From: Modestobacter roseus
GTDB lineage: Bacteria > Actinomycetota > Actinomycetes > Mycobacteriales > Geodermatophilaceae
DNA length: 64,000 nucleotides
Assembly: GCF_007994135.1 (NCBI RefSeq)
Contig: NZ_VLKF01000001.1
Location: 2,108,001 to 2,172,000 of the forward strand
Direction of reading: 5' to 3'
This document shows, piece after piece, positions 9,142 through 16,757 of the stretch; position 1 is the stretch's first letter, and each line of letters begins with the position of its first letter. A model generated the notes under the pieces. It worked only from the letters and a program-made list of their open reading frames with translations, was not told where the DNA came from and searched no databases. The translations under genes were made by a program, and so were the position numbers.

Positions 9142-10538
9142 CGGTGTCCCGGACCAGCGAGCACCAGAACATCGTGGCCCCGCTGCCACCCGAACCGCCG
9201 GACGCACCGGCGACCCCGGCGCTGCCGCACAGCTGCGCACCGGCACCGGCCGGTGACGTCGCCGGCACGCCGGCCGAGGGTGCTGCCGGTACGCCGGCCG
9301 AGGGCGCTGCCGGACCTCCCGCCGAGGGTGCTCCCGGCGGTCCGGCGGCCACGGCCCCCCGGCGACGGCGGGTGCGGCTGGTCGGGATCGACGCCGCCCG
9401 CGGCCTCGCCCTGATCGGCATGATGTCGGTCCACCTCATCGACCCGGCCACCTCCGACAACGACGTGTCGCTGGCCTGGGCCCTGTCCAACGGCACGGCA
9501 TCGGCGTTGTTCGCGCTGCTGGCCGGCGTCGGCATCGCCTTCTCCACCGGTGGACGACGCCCGCCGACCGGCCGGGCCTGGCGGGCCGGCGCGCTGTCGC
9601 TGCTGACCCGGGCGGTGATCATCGGCGCGATCGGCCTGGTCCTCGGGTACGTCGTCGGCGTCACCGACGCCGCGGTGATCCTGGCCTACTACGGCGTGCT
9701 CTTCGCCCTGGCCATCCCCTTCCTCCGGCTGTCCACCCGGGGCCTGGTCGTCGCGGCCGCGGCGGCCGCCCTGGTCATGCCGCTGGTCAGCTACGCGGCG
9801 CGCAGCGCGATCGACCCGGTCGGGGCGAGCAACCCGACGCTGACCGACCTGGTCACCGACCCGCTGGGGCTGATGTCCCGGCTGACCCTCACCGGGGTGT
9901 TCCCCGCCCTGGTCTGGATCTCCTACCTGCTCGCCGGGATGGCCGTAGGGCGGTCGCTGCTCTCCTCGCGGCGGGTCGCCGGCATGATCATGCTGCTCGG
10001 CGTGGCGCTCGCCCTGGCGTCCAGCCTGCTGTCGATGCTCCTGCTGACCGTCGGCGGTCTGGGCAGCCGGCTGCGGTCGGACGCGCTGCAGACCATGGAC
10101 TTCGAGGTCTACCAGGACACGCTGACCTGGGGGCCCTCCGGCACGACGCCGACCAACAGCCCGTGGTGGCTGGTGGCCATGGCGCCGCACAGCGGCAGCC
10201 CGCTGGACCTGGCGTTCACCATCGGGGTCGCACTGGCCGTGCTGGGGGCCTGCCTGCTGCTCGGCCGGGGGCTGCAGCCGCTGCTGCTCCCGCTGGCCGC
10301 AGCCGGCAGCATGACCCTGACGCTCTACGGCGCGCACCTGCTGCTGGTCGCCGCACCCTTTCCCGGTGGGGTGCTCACCTGGGTCGGCCAGGTGGTTCTG
10401 GTCGTCGCCTTCGCCGTCGTCTGGAACCGGCACCGGCTGCGCGGGCCGCTCGAGGAGCTCGTCTGGCGGGCCACCGACGCGGTGCGCCGGAAGGTGCTCG
10501 GCGGGGGCGAGCCGCGGCGCACCGCCACCGGGCACTGA
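9138..10538 (+). CDS. Multi-pass membrane acyltransferase-like protein (HGSNAT/DUF1624-type)
   Basis: 466 residues from GTG 9138, overlapping the NRPS stop by 4 nt. The first 75 residues are a low-complexity Pro/Ala/Gly tail with three 8-residue repeats. They are followed by a basic stretch (RRRRVRLVG) and about ten membrane helices starting IDAARGLALIGMMSVHLID. That opening, with the intramembrane His, is typical of heparan-alpha-glucosaminide N-acetyltransferase-like (DUF1624) proteins, which move acyl groups across the membrane from acetyl-CoA. In this operon it might acylate or help export the product of the synthetase; that is inference. No soluble catalytic domain is visible. Confidence 0.78.
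   Translation: MTVSRTSEHQNIVAPLPPEPPDAPATPALPHSCAPAPAGDVAGTPAEGAAGTPAEGAAGPPAEGAPGGPAATAPRRRRVRLVGIDAARGLALIGMMSVHLIDPATSDNDVSLAWALSNGTASALFALLAGVGIAFSTGGRRPPTGRAWRAGALSLLTRAVIIGAIGLVLGYVVGVTDAAVILAYYGVLFALAIPFLRLSTRGLVVAAAAAALVMPLVSYAARSAIDPVGASNPTLTDLVTDPLGLMSRLTLTGVFPALVWISYLLAGMAVGRSLLSSRRVAGMIMLLGVALALASSLLSMLLLTVGGLGSRLRSDALQTMDFEVYQDTLTWGPSGTTPTNSPWWLVAMAPHSGSPLDLAFTIGVALAVLGACLLLGRGLQPLLLPLAAAGSMTLTLYGAHLLLVAAPFPGGVLTWVGQVVLVVAFAVVWNRHRLRGPLEELVWRATDAVRRKVLGGGEPRRTATGH
9261..9332 (+). repeat. Three in-frame 24-bp tandem repeats in the acyltransferase N-terminus
   Basis: Three consecutive 24-nt units at 9261, 9285 and 9309 encode AGTPAEGA, AGTPAEGA and AGPPAEGA. A degenerate fourth (PGGPAATA) follows. 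Copy-number change would keep the frame, so repeat length may vary between strains. Confidence 0.85.
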
Positions 10539-10540
10539 TC

Positions 10541-11245
10541 ATGGGCACCCGTCCCGGCGACCGACCGCTCGCCCTCGTCTACCGTGGTCCGGCCTCCACG
10601 GACGGGTGCCCGGAGGCCGTGGCCGGCGCCCTCTCCCGGAGCCGGTGGGGCTTCGACGTGCGGTTCGTCGGGCCGAAGGAACGGCTGGCACCGGAACCGG
10701 ACGTGCTCGCCACTGCCGCCCTCTACGCCCAGCCCGGCGGCGGCGAGCTGGACAGGGCCTGGCGCAAGCTGCGCACGCGGGGCCCGGCGATCCGCGAGTA
10801 CGTCGCAGCGGGCGGCCGCTACCTGGGCTTCTGCCTCGGCGGCTACCTCGCCGGGGGGACGCCGGGGTTCGGCCTCCTCCCCGGGGACACCGACCAGTTC
10901 ATCTCCTCCCCCGGCGCGCGGCCGACGCACACCGACGACGCGGTCGCCACCGTCATCTGGAACGGGCGCCGCCGCGAGATGTTCTTCCAGGACGGCGCCT
11001 GGTTCGACCTGGATCCCGCCCGGGGGCCGGCCGAGGTGCTGGCCACCTACGAGAACGGGCTGCCCGCGGCGGTGGTCGCGCCCTTCGGCGCCGGCGCGGT
11101 GGGCGTCGTCGGCCCGCACCCCGAGGCGACCCCCGACTGGTTCACCGACAGCGGCCTGCCGGTGCCGGCGGACCTGCGGGCCGACCTCACCCAGGACCTC
11201 GTCGACCGGGTGATGCTCCTCCACCGGGCGACCTCCGCCGGCTGA
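10541..11245 (+). CDS. BPL_N-domain (glutamine-amidotransferase-like) protein
   Basis: 234 residues from ATG 10541, 2 nt after the previous stop. The sequence matches the biotin-protein-ligase N-terminal (BPL_N) fold: ALVYRGPAST near the start, GGGELDRAWRKL, then GRYLGFCLGGYLAGG, in which the Cys sits in the nucleophile position of class I amidotransferase-like folds. PFGAGAVGVVGPHPEA lies near the C-terminus. No biotin-ligase catalytic domain is attached. Stand-alone BPL_N proteins have no settled function. As third gene of the Pls-type operon it may trim, cap or hydrolyse an amide in the product (inference). Confidence 0.78.
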   Translation: MGTRPGDRPLALVYRGPASTDGCPEAVAGALSRSRWGFDVRFVGPKERLAPEPDVLATAALYAQPGGGELDRAWRKLRTRGPAIREYVAAGGRYLGFCLGGYLAGGTPGFGLLPGDTDQFISSPGARPTHTDDAVATVIWNGRRREMFFQDGAWFDLDPARGPAEVLATYENGLPAAVVAPFGAGAVGVVGPHPEATPDWFTDSGLPVPADLRADLTQDLVDRVMLLHRATSAG

Positions 11246-11251
11246 CGCGCT

Positions 11252-11292
11252 CCGGCCACCGCCACGAGCTGCGGGCTCGCGACGGTGGCCGG
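11252..11292. terminator. Bidirectional hairpin between convergent genes
   Basis: A 10-bp perfect stem (CCGGCCACCG at 11252-11261 with CGGTGGCCGG at 11283-11292) encloses a second short stem (CGAGC/GCTCG). It lies between the end of the BPL_N gene and the end of the convergent hydrolase gene. There is no T-tract, as is usual in such GC-rich genomes. Confidence 0.6.
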
Positions 11293-11322
11293 TGGGTGTG
11301 GCGGTGACGCGCCGCCGGAGGT

Positions 11323-12497
11323 TCAGCCCTCGTCGAGGAAGGTGCGCACGATCGAGCCGAACTGCCCCGAGCGGTTGTGCCCGACCCCGGCCGGGGCGAC
11401 CAGGCGGGTGTTCAGCCCCTGAGCCGAATACCACTGCTGCCCGGCCTGGGCGCCCCAGGGGCCGGAGAGCGCGTCGAACCCGCCGCCGGCGCCGGTGTCC
11501 AGGGCACCGGTGTCCCAGCGCATCACGACCTTGCCCTTCACGTCCGCCGGGATGGCAGCGCGACCCGCCGGCGCGCCACCCCCACCGATGGCGATGACCC
11601 CGCCACCACCGGACCACAGGCCCGGGTGGGCCGGGAAGACGAAGCGGGTGGCTGCCTGCGCGCCCGACGAGTAGCCGGCGAACCACAGCTCACCGGCGCC
11701 GAACTGGGCCTTCGTCTGGCTGATCAGCTCGGCCAGGTACGCGGCGTACCCGGGGGCGTCCCCGCGCTCCCAGCACTTGCACGAGCGGTTCGGGCTGAAC
11801 GGAGCCAGCAGGACCATGTTGTGCTCCCGCGCCACCGCGGCCAGCCCGTTGGCCCCGCCGATGGCGTAGGACTGGGTCGGGTTCTCGAGTCCGTACTCAC
11901 CGGTGCCGTCGGCGTACACCAGCAGGCCGATCGGCTTCGCCGGGTCCACACCTTCGGCGAAGATCCGGTAGTCCGCGGTGTGGCCGGCGGCGCTGAAGGA
12001 CGCGGTCCGGTTGCTCGTCGCCGCGGCAGGCGCCTGGCGCACCGGGGTGTCCGCGACCGGAACCGGCGCAGGGGCCGGGGCCGGCGCAGGGCCGGGGCCG
12101 GCGCAGGGGCCGGGGCTGGGGCCGGCGCAGGGGCCGGCGCTGGGGCTGGGGCCGGCGCTGGGACTGGGGCCGGCGCAGCCGGGGAGGTCGTCGTTGCGGT
12201 CGCCGGGGGCACCGGGGCGGGGGTGCCGCGCCGGACCCGGTCGGCAGCGTCCCGCGAGGGCCGTTCGGCGCGGGCCGCATCGACCTGGACCGTGCCGGGT
12301 GCCCGGTCCGCGCTGACCGCGCTGCCCGCCGTCGGCCGGTCGGTCGCCCCGTCCCCGACGGTGGTCGCCCCCGCGGCGGCGGTCATGCACAGGACGGCAG
12401 CGACGGCCCAGCTCCGCGCGTGCCGGCCACTGCGGCTGGAGAGGGCGGACAGGAAGCGGCGGCGACGGCCACCACCCCGGATGCGACGTCTGGACAA
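11323..12497 (-). pseudogene. Secreted alpha/beta hydrolase (esterase/depolymerase-like) broken by a one-base frameshift in a Pro-Ala repeat
   Basis: Two overlapping frames make one protein. The first starts at TTG 12497 (AAAGGG 7 nt upstream). It encodes a basic N-terminus, an export helix (SWAVAAVLCMTAAAGATT), a Pro/Thr linker and a (Pro-Ala)n run, then goes out of phase. The second frame resumes in the same run and encodes the catalytic domain to 11323: TADYRIFAEG, ENPTQSYAIGG, the nucleophile elbow FAGYSSGAQAAT and the catalytic-His region GVGHNRSG. One hexanucleotide unit at 12089-12091 has three G instead of four. Restoring one base gives exactly 392 codons (391 residues). It could be a sequencing error, a real pseudogene or a phase-variable gene. 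Confidence 0.75.
12065..12180 (-). repeat. Hexanucleotide (Pro-Ala) repeat containing one 5-nt unit
   Basis: On the plus strand the tract is built of 6-nt units of the types GGGGCC, GGCGCA, GGGGCT and GGCGCT, which encode alternating Pro and Ala on the minus strand. One unit at 12089-12093 reads GGGCC, so the two halves of the hydrolase gene are in different frames. Confidence 0.85.
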
Positions 12498-12758
12498 GAG
12501 GCGACCCTTTCGGACGTCCGGTACCGCGGTGCCGAACGGTGTGCAGCAATTACGGAACGAATCGTTACACGCACTCCGCGCATCCGTAAGGTCACGCAGC
12601 GGCCACAGTCACCTCGTTCGCCACAGCAGTCACACCCACCTCTGTGGCAGGTCGCCGGCACCCGTCAGCTGCCGATGACGTCGGTTGGCCCACGTGGCGG
12701 GCAGCCGGGAAGATGGTGGTGCACGGGGTGCTCCCGTCATCGGTCACGAGAGGCGGAG
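12498..12758. promoter_or_regulatory. Divergent promoter region with an AACGA-n-TCGTT dyad
   Basis: This 261-nt gap lies between the hydrolase (minus) and the lipoprotein peptidase (plus) and is less G+C-rich than the genes around it. A palindrome AACGA-a-TCGTT at 12556-12566 resembles half of a TetR-type operator and is similar in sequence to the dyads at 24927-24955. I see no convincing small gene. Confidence 0.4.
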
Positions 12759-14213
12759 ATGCGCGCGGTTCGTCGTCGGGCCGCGGTCGCTGCAGTGACC
12801 GGAGCCGCCTTCACCGGGGTGGCCGTGCTCGCCGGCTGCTCCCCGGGCGGCTCTCCCGCTCCCCGTCCGACGTCCTCACCCGCCCCGGATGCCGCGCCGT
12901 GGACGGAGCCGTGGGCGGACCGGCCGGTGGTCGACCTGCGGTTCGAGATCGCCGAGGACCTGGCGACGGTGTCCGGTCAGGAGCGGGTGGTCTTCACCCC
13001 CGACCTGAGCACCTGCGTGCTGGTCTTCCGCTCCTGGCCCAACAAGCCGGCGACCGCGCGGGCGGGCAGTGGACTGACCGTGTCCGAGGTCGTCGTCGAC
13101 GGCCGTCCGGCGGAGGTGCGCGACGTGCCGGCCGGCGCACCGGAGAGCGCACCTGCCGGCACCCTGCAGGAGGTGCCGCTCGCCGAGTGCGCCGAACCCG
13201 GCGACGAGATCACCGTCGAGCTGGAGTTCCAGGTCCGGCTCGGTGCCGACGTGAACGAGCGGGTGGGCAGCTCCACCCAGGTCGAGGCCGTCTGGTTCGC
13301 CACCGCTTTCCCGTTGCTCGCCTGGGAGCGCGAGCAGGGGTGGGCCCGCGACGAAGCCGTCCCCGTCGCCGGTGAGATGGCGAGCAGCGAGGACTTCGAG
13401 CTCGCCTCGCTGGAGGTGGTCGCGGACGCCGACCACGAGGTGCTGGGCACCGGGCGGCTGGTCAGCACGTCCGACGGTCCGGGTGGCACGACGGTCCACG
13501 AGTTCACCGCACCGGCGGTCCGGGACGTCGCGGTGACCGTCGGCGAGCTCGACGTGGAGACCACGGAGATCGACGGCGTCCGGGTGCACCTCGGCCTGGA
13601 CCGAGGGGTCGACGAGGCGACGCCGGAGGAGTGGCTGGCCCGGCTCGAGGAGTCGATGGGCGCCCTCGTCGAGCTGCTGGGGCCCTTCCCCTACGACGAC
13701 CTCTGGGTCTCCGTGCTGTCGGCCCAGACCAGCGGCATCGAGTTCCCCGGTGCCATCCAGTTCGGTGACGTCGACCCGGACTTCCGCCGGGCGCTGGTCT
13801 CCCACGAGCTGGCGCACATGTGGTTCTACGGCCTGGTCGGCAACAACCAGGGCGTGCACCCCTGGCTGGACGAGTCGTTGACGACCTTTGCGCAGATGGT
13901 GCTGCACGGTGAGGGTTCGGCGGACCTGGCCGACGTCCCCGGGGCTGCCCGGCACGCGGTGGGTGCGTCGATCGACTACTGGGAGCAGTTCCCGAACGCC
14001 AGCTCGGCCTACTTCGACACCGTGTACAACCTGGGTGGAGCAACGCTGGTGGCAGCTCGCGCCGAGGTCGGCGCCGATGCCTTCGACACGTCGCTGCGGG
14101 AGTACATCCGCGCCAACGCCTACTCGATCGCCACCCCGGACGACGTCGCGGAGGCCTTCGCGGCGCTGCCCGAGGTGATCGCCGCGCTGGAGGACATCGG
14201 CGCGCTGCCCTGA
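12759..14213 (+). CDS. M1-type (gluzincin) metallopeptidase lipoprotein
   Basis: 484 residues. The signal peptide ends in the lipobox LAGC (Cys27), so it is probably tethered to the outer face of the membrane. A beta-rich N-terminal domain (about 45-270) resembles the M1 N-terminal domain. The catalytic part has HELAH at 349-353 and Glu372 in HPWLDES, giving HExxH-x18-E, plus a candidate catalytic Tyr in DTVYNLGG. The usual GAMEN exopeptidase motif is replaced by SGIEFPG, which keeps only the Glu. Start ATG 12759 has a purine-rich GAGGCGGAG upstream. It lies next to the Pls-type cluster, so digestion of, or protection from, that product is conceivable but unproven. Confidence 0.82.
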   Translation: MRAVRRRAAVAAVTGAAFTGVAVLAGCSPGGSPAPRPTSSPAPDAAPWTEPWADRPVVDLRFEIAEDLATVSGQERVVFTPDLSTCVLVFRSWPNKPATARAGSGLTVSEVVVDGRPAEVRDVPAGAPESAPAGTLQEVPLAECAEPGDEITVELEFQVRLGADVNERVGSSTQVEAVWFATAFPLLAWEREQGWARDEAVPVAGEMASSEDFELASLEVVADADHEVLGTGRLVSTSDGPGGTTVHEFTAPAVRDVAVTVGELDVETTEIDGVRVHLGLDRGVDEATPEEWLARLEESMGALVELLGPFPYDDLWVSVLSAQTSGIEFPGAIQFGDVDPDFRRALVSHELAHMWFYGLVGNNQGVHPWLDESLTTFAQMVLHGEGSADLADVPGAARHAVGASIDYWEQFPNASSAYFDTVYNLGGATLVAARAEVGADAFDTSLREYIRANAYSIATPDDVAEAFAALPEVIAALEDIGALP

Positions 14214-14237
14214 CCCGGGTGCCCCCGGCCCTGCCGG

Positions 14238-15197
14238 TCATCCTCCGGCGGCGAACCGGTCGAGGGCTGCGGTCACGGCGTCCCCCATGCTCCCGCCACC
14301 GTGCCCGGCATCGTCGAGGACCACGAGCTGACTGCCCGCCCATGCCCGGTGCAGCTGCCACGCGACGTCCAGCGGGCCACTGACGTCCAGGCGTCCGTGC
14401 ACCAGCACCCCCGGGATACCGGCCAGGCGGTGCGCGTTCCGCAGCAACTGGCCGTCGTCGAGGAAGCAGCCGTTGCCCCAGTAGTGGGTGACCAGCCGGG
14501 CGAAGCAGAGCTGGAACGCCGGATCCGCCCCGGACAGGTCGGGGGCGAACCCGCCGGCCAGCGAGACGTGCGTGTCCTCCCACCGGCACCACTCGTGGGC
14601 GGCGGCCGCCCGGACCGCCGGGTCGGGGTCGTGCAGCAGCCGGCTGTAGGCCGCGGCCAGGTCGCCGTCCCGTTCGGCGGGCGGCAGGTGGTCCCGGAAC
14701 CGTTCCCACTCGCGCGGGAACACCCGCCCCATGTCCCGGGTGATCCAGTGCAGCAGCCAGCGGTCACCCGAGGTGATCGCGCCCAGCACCAGCTCGGTGA
14801 CCCGCTCGGGGTGGGCCTGCGCGTACGCCAGCCCGAGCGTCACGCCCCACGAGCCGCCGTGCACGAGCCACCGCTCGATGCCCAGGTGCGCCCGCAGCCG
14901 TTCCAGGTCGGCGACCAGGTGCGGGGTCGTGTTCGTGGACAGGTCGACCTCCGACTGCCCGGCCCAGGGAGTGCTGCGCCCGGCGTTGCGCTGGTCGAAC
15001 TGCACGATCCGGTAGCGGGCGGGGTCGAACTGCCGCCGGGTGCCCGGTGAGCTGCCCGAGCCGGGGCCGCCGTGCAGCAGCACCGCGGGCTTGCCCGCCG
15101 GGTTGCCGCTCACCTCGTAGTGCAGCGAGTGACCGTCCCCTACGTCGAGCCTCGCGGTCGCGTACGGCTCGATCGGCGGGTGACGGCGGTCGCTCAC
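14238..15197 (-). CDS. pip: Prolyl iminopeptidase-like alpha/beta hydrolase (S33 family)
   Basis: 319 residues from GTG 15197. It has HGGPG at 42-46 (oxyanion-hole motif of prolyl iminopeptidases), DQRNAGRS at 68-75, the nucleophile elbow GGSWG with Ser116, an Asp in HGRLDVSGP and a catalytic His in DAGHGG. Length and motif spacing fit family S33 prolyl aminopeptidase, a cytoplasmic enzyme that removes N-terminal proline. It is convergent with the M1-type gene, with only 24 nt between stops. It may share a transcript with the DksA-like gene upstream, but a hairpin element separates them. Confidence 0.88.
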   Translation of the reverse strand: MSDRRHPPIEPYATARLDVGDGHSLHYEVSGNPAGKPAVLLHGGPGSGSSPGTRRQFDPARYRIVQFDQRNAGRSTPWAGQSEVDLSTNTTPHLVADLERLRAHLGIERWLVHGGSWGVTLGLAYAQAHPERVTELVLGAITSGDRWLLHWITRDMGRVFPREWERFRDHLPPAERDGDLAAAYSRLLHDPDPAVRAAAAHEWCRWEDTHVSLAGGFAPDLSGADPAFQLCFARLVTHYWGNGCFLDDGQLLRNAHRLAGIPGVLVHGRLDVSGPLDVAWQLHRAWAGSQLVVLDDAGHGGGSMGDAVTAALDRFAAGG

Positions 15198-15238
15198 CCG
15201 GCGCAGCGTAGGCGCACGGAACGGCGCCTCGATCTGTT

Positions 15239-15304
15239 GATCATGGGCGTATCGCCGTCCGACCCGCGGCCGACGGCGTGTCCCGCGACCGGACGCCCAT
15301 GATC
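15239..15304. repeat. Nested inverted repeat between DksA-like gene and pip
   Basis: A perfect 12-bp inverted repeat (GATCATGGGCGT at 15239-15250 with ACGCCCATGATC at 15293-15304) encloses a second 7-bp pair (CGCCGTC at 15253-15259 with GACGGCG at 15272-15278). It lies downstream of the DksA-like gene and upstream of pip, so it may act as a terminator or be a copy of a dispersed intergenic repeat. Confidence 0.6.
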
Positions 15305-15321
15305 GACACCGGGGGACGGCG

Positions 15322-15654
15322 TCAGGCGGCGCAGGTGATGCAGGTGCGGGCCTGCGGGCGGGCGGCCAGCCGCTCGGCGCCGATGGGTCCCCCGCAGCTC
15401 GCGCACCGGCCGTAGTCGCCGGCGGCGGCGCGGGCCAGCGCGTCGTCGACGTCGGCCAGCCGCCGGTGCGCGGACTCCAGCAGCGCGGCGAGCTGCTGCC
15501 GCTCGAACGCGATGGTCGCGCCCTCCGGGTCGTGCTCGTCGTCGGCGTTCGACGCCGCGGACGCCGCCACCACCTCGTCGAACTCGCGGGTGAGCGCCGC
15601 GATCTGGGCGAGCGCCTCCGCCCGGGCGCGGGTCAGGTCCTCGGTCACCGTCAC
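15322..15654 (-). CDS. TraR/DksA-family zinc-finger transcription regulator
   Basis: 110 residues from GTG 15654. The N-terminal half is a coiled coil, with acidic DDEHDP near its tip. The C-terminal half carries a four-cysteine zinc finger, CASCGGPI and CITC. Members bind RNA polymerase in the secondary channel and modulate the stringent response. Its short length is typical of actinobacterial family members. It is divergent from the DrrA-like gene across a region rich in 10-bp direct repeats. Confidence 0.85.
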   Translation of the reverse strand: MTVTEDLTRARAEALAQIAALTREFDEVVAASAASNADDEHDPEGATIAFERQQLAALLESAHRRLADVDDALARAAAGDYGRCASCGGPIGAERLAARPQARTCITCAA

Positions 15655-15680
15655 CGGTCCATCGTCCTCTCCCCCACCGA

Positions 15681-15742
15681 CACCGTCAGCGCCCGTCAGC
15701 GCCCGTCAGCCGCCGTCAGCGCCGCATCGGCGGCGCGTCAGC
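15681..15742. repeat. Direct repeats of GTCAGC at 10-bp spacing in a divergent promoter
   Basis: Four consecutive 10-nt units ending CCGTCAGC begin at 15681, 15691, 15701 and 15711, and a fifth GTCAGC lies at 15737-15742. The array sits between the DksA-like gene and the exporter operon. Helically phased direct repeats are typical of binding sites for SARP/BTAD-type activators, and such a regulator is encoded at 17545-20826. The link is inference. Confidence 0.6.
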
Positions 15743-15788
15743 GCTGCGGCCGAACCTGTCCGACGTCACCACGACTCCGGAGGAACAC

Positions 15789-16757
15789 ATGGAGAACACC
15801 ATCGAGGCCGTCGGCCTCGAGCTGAGCTACGGCACCACCCGGGCGCTGGACGGGGTGGACCTCAGCGCCCGGGCCGGCTCGGTCCTCGGCGTGCTGGGCC
15901 CCAACGGTGCGGGCAAGACCACCGCCGTCCGGGTGCTGGCCACCCTGCTGCGCCCGGACGCCGGCAGTGCGCGGATCTGCGGGCACGACGTCGTCGGCGA
16001 ACCGGGCCGGGTCCGCGAGCTCATCGGCCTCACCGGCCAGTACGCCTCGGTCGACGAGGACCTCACCGGCCGGCAGAACCTGGTCATGATCGGCCGGCTG
16101 CTGGGGCTGAGCCGCCCCGAGGCGCACGCCCGGGCCACCGACCTGCTGGCCCGGTTCAGCCTCACCGACGCCGGCAGCCGCTCGGCCAGGACCTACTCCG
16201 GCGGCATGCGCCGGCGCCTGGACCTGGCGGCGAGCCTGGTCAACCGGCCGCGGGTGCTGTTCCTGGACGAGCCGACCACCGGTCTGGACCCGCGCAGCCG
16301 CACCGAGGTCTGGGACACCGTGCGCGGCCTGGTCGACGACGGCACGACCGTGCTGCTGACCACGCAGTACCTGGAGGAGGCCGACGAGCTCGCCGACGAC
16401 ATCGTCGTCATCGACGGGGGCACCGTCGTCGCCCACGGCACCAGCGACGAGCTCAAGCACCGCACCGGCGCGCAGACGCTGACCGTGCGCCCCCGCGACC
16501 GGGCCGACCAGCCGGTGGTCCTGCAGGTCCTGGAGCAGGTCACCGGCGCCGTCCCCACCACCGACTCCCGCGGCACCGCCGCGGTCCCCGTCCCCGACGA
16601 AGCGCTGCTCGGTGCGGTGCTGGACCAGCTCACGGTGGCCGGGATCGGCGTCTCCGAGCTCGCCGTCCGGTTGCCCAGCCTCGACGACGTCTTCTTCGCC
16701 CTCACCGGCCGCCCGGCCGAGCAGACCACGCCCACCGCCGAGGAGGCCCTGGCATGA
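15789..16757 (+). CDS. DrrA-type ABC transporter ATP-binding protein
   Basis: 322 residues. It has Walker A GPNGAGKTT (37-45), Q-loop TGQYASVDE, signature YSGGMRRRLDL (136-146) and Walker B VLFLDEPTTGLD (156-167). The C-terminal accessory domain of about 90 residues is characteristic of the daunorubicin-resistance DrrA family. It powers export of a hydrophobic compound with the permease encoded next, which overlaps by 4 nt (ATGA). The substrate is unknown, and no antibiotic biosynthesis genes lie next to it. Confidence 0.9.
   Translation: MENTIEAVGLELSYGTTRALDGVDLSARAGSVLGVLGPNGAGKTTAVRVLATLLRPDAGSARICGHDVVGEPGRVRELIGLTGQYASVDEDLTGRQNLVMIGRLLGLSRPEAHARATDLLARFSLTDAGSRSARTYSGGMRRRLDLAASLVNRPRVLFLDEPTTGLDPRSRTEVWDTVRGLVDDGTTVLLTTQYLEEADELADDIVVIDGGTVVAHGTSDELKHRTGAQTLTVRPRDRADQPVVLQVLEQVTGAVPTTDSRGTAAVPVPDEALLGAVLDQLTVAGIGVSELAVRLPSLDDVFFALTGRPAEQTTPTAEEALA

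Noticed and set aside
12065..12180. Possible CRISPR-like or minisatellite array
   Set aside because: Units are contiguous hexanucleotides with no spacers and encode Pro-Ala; it is a coding repeat.
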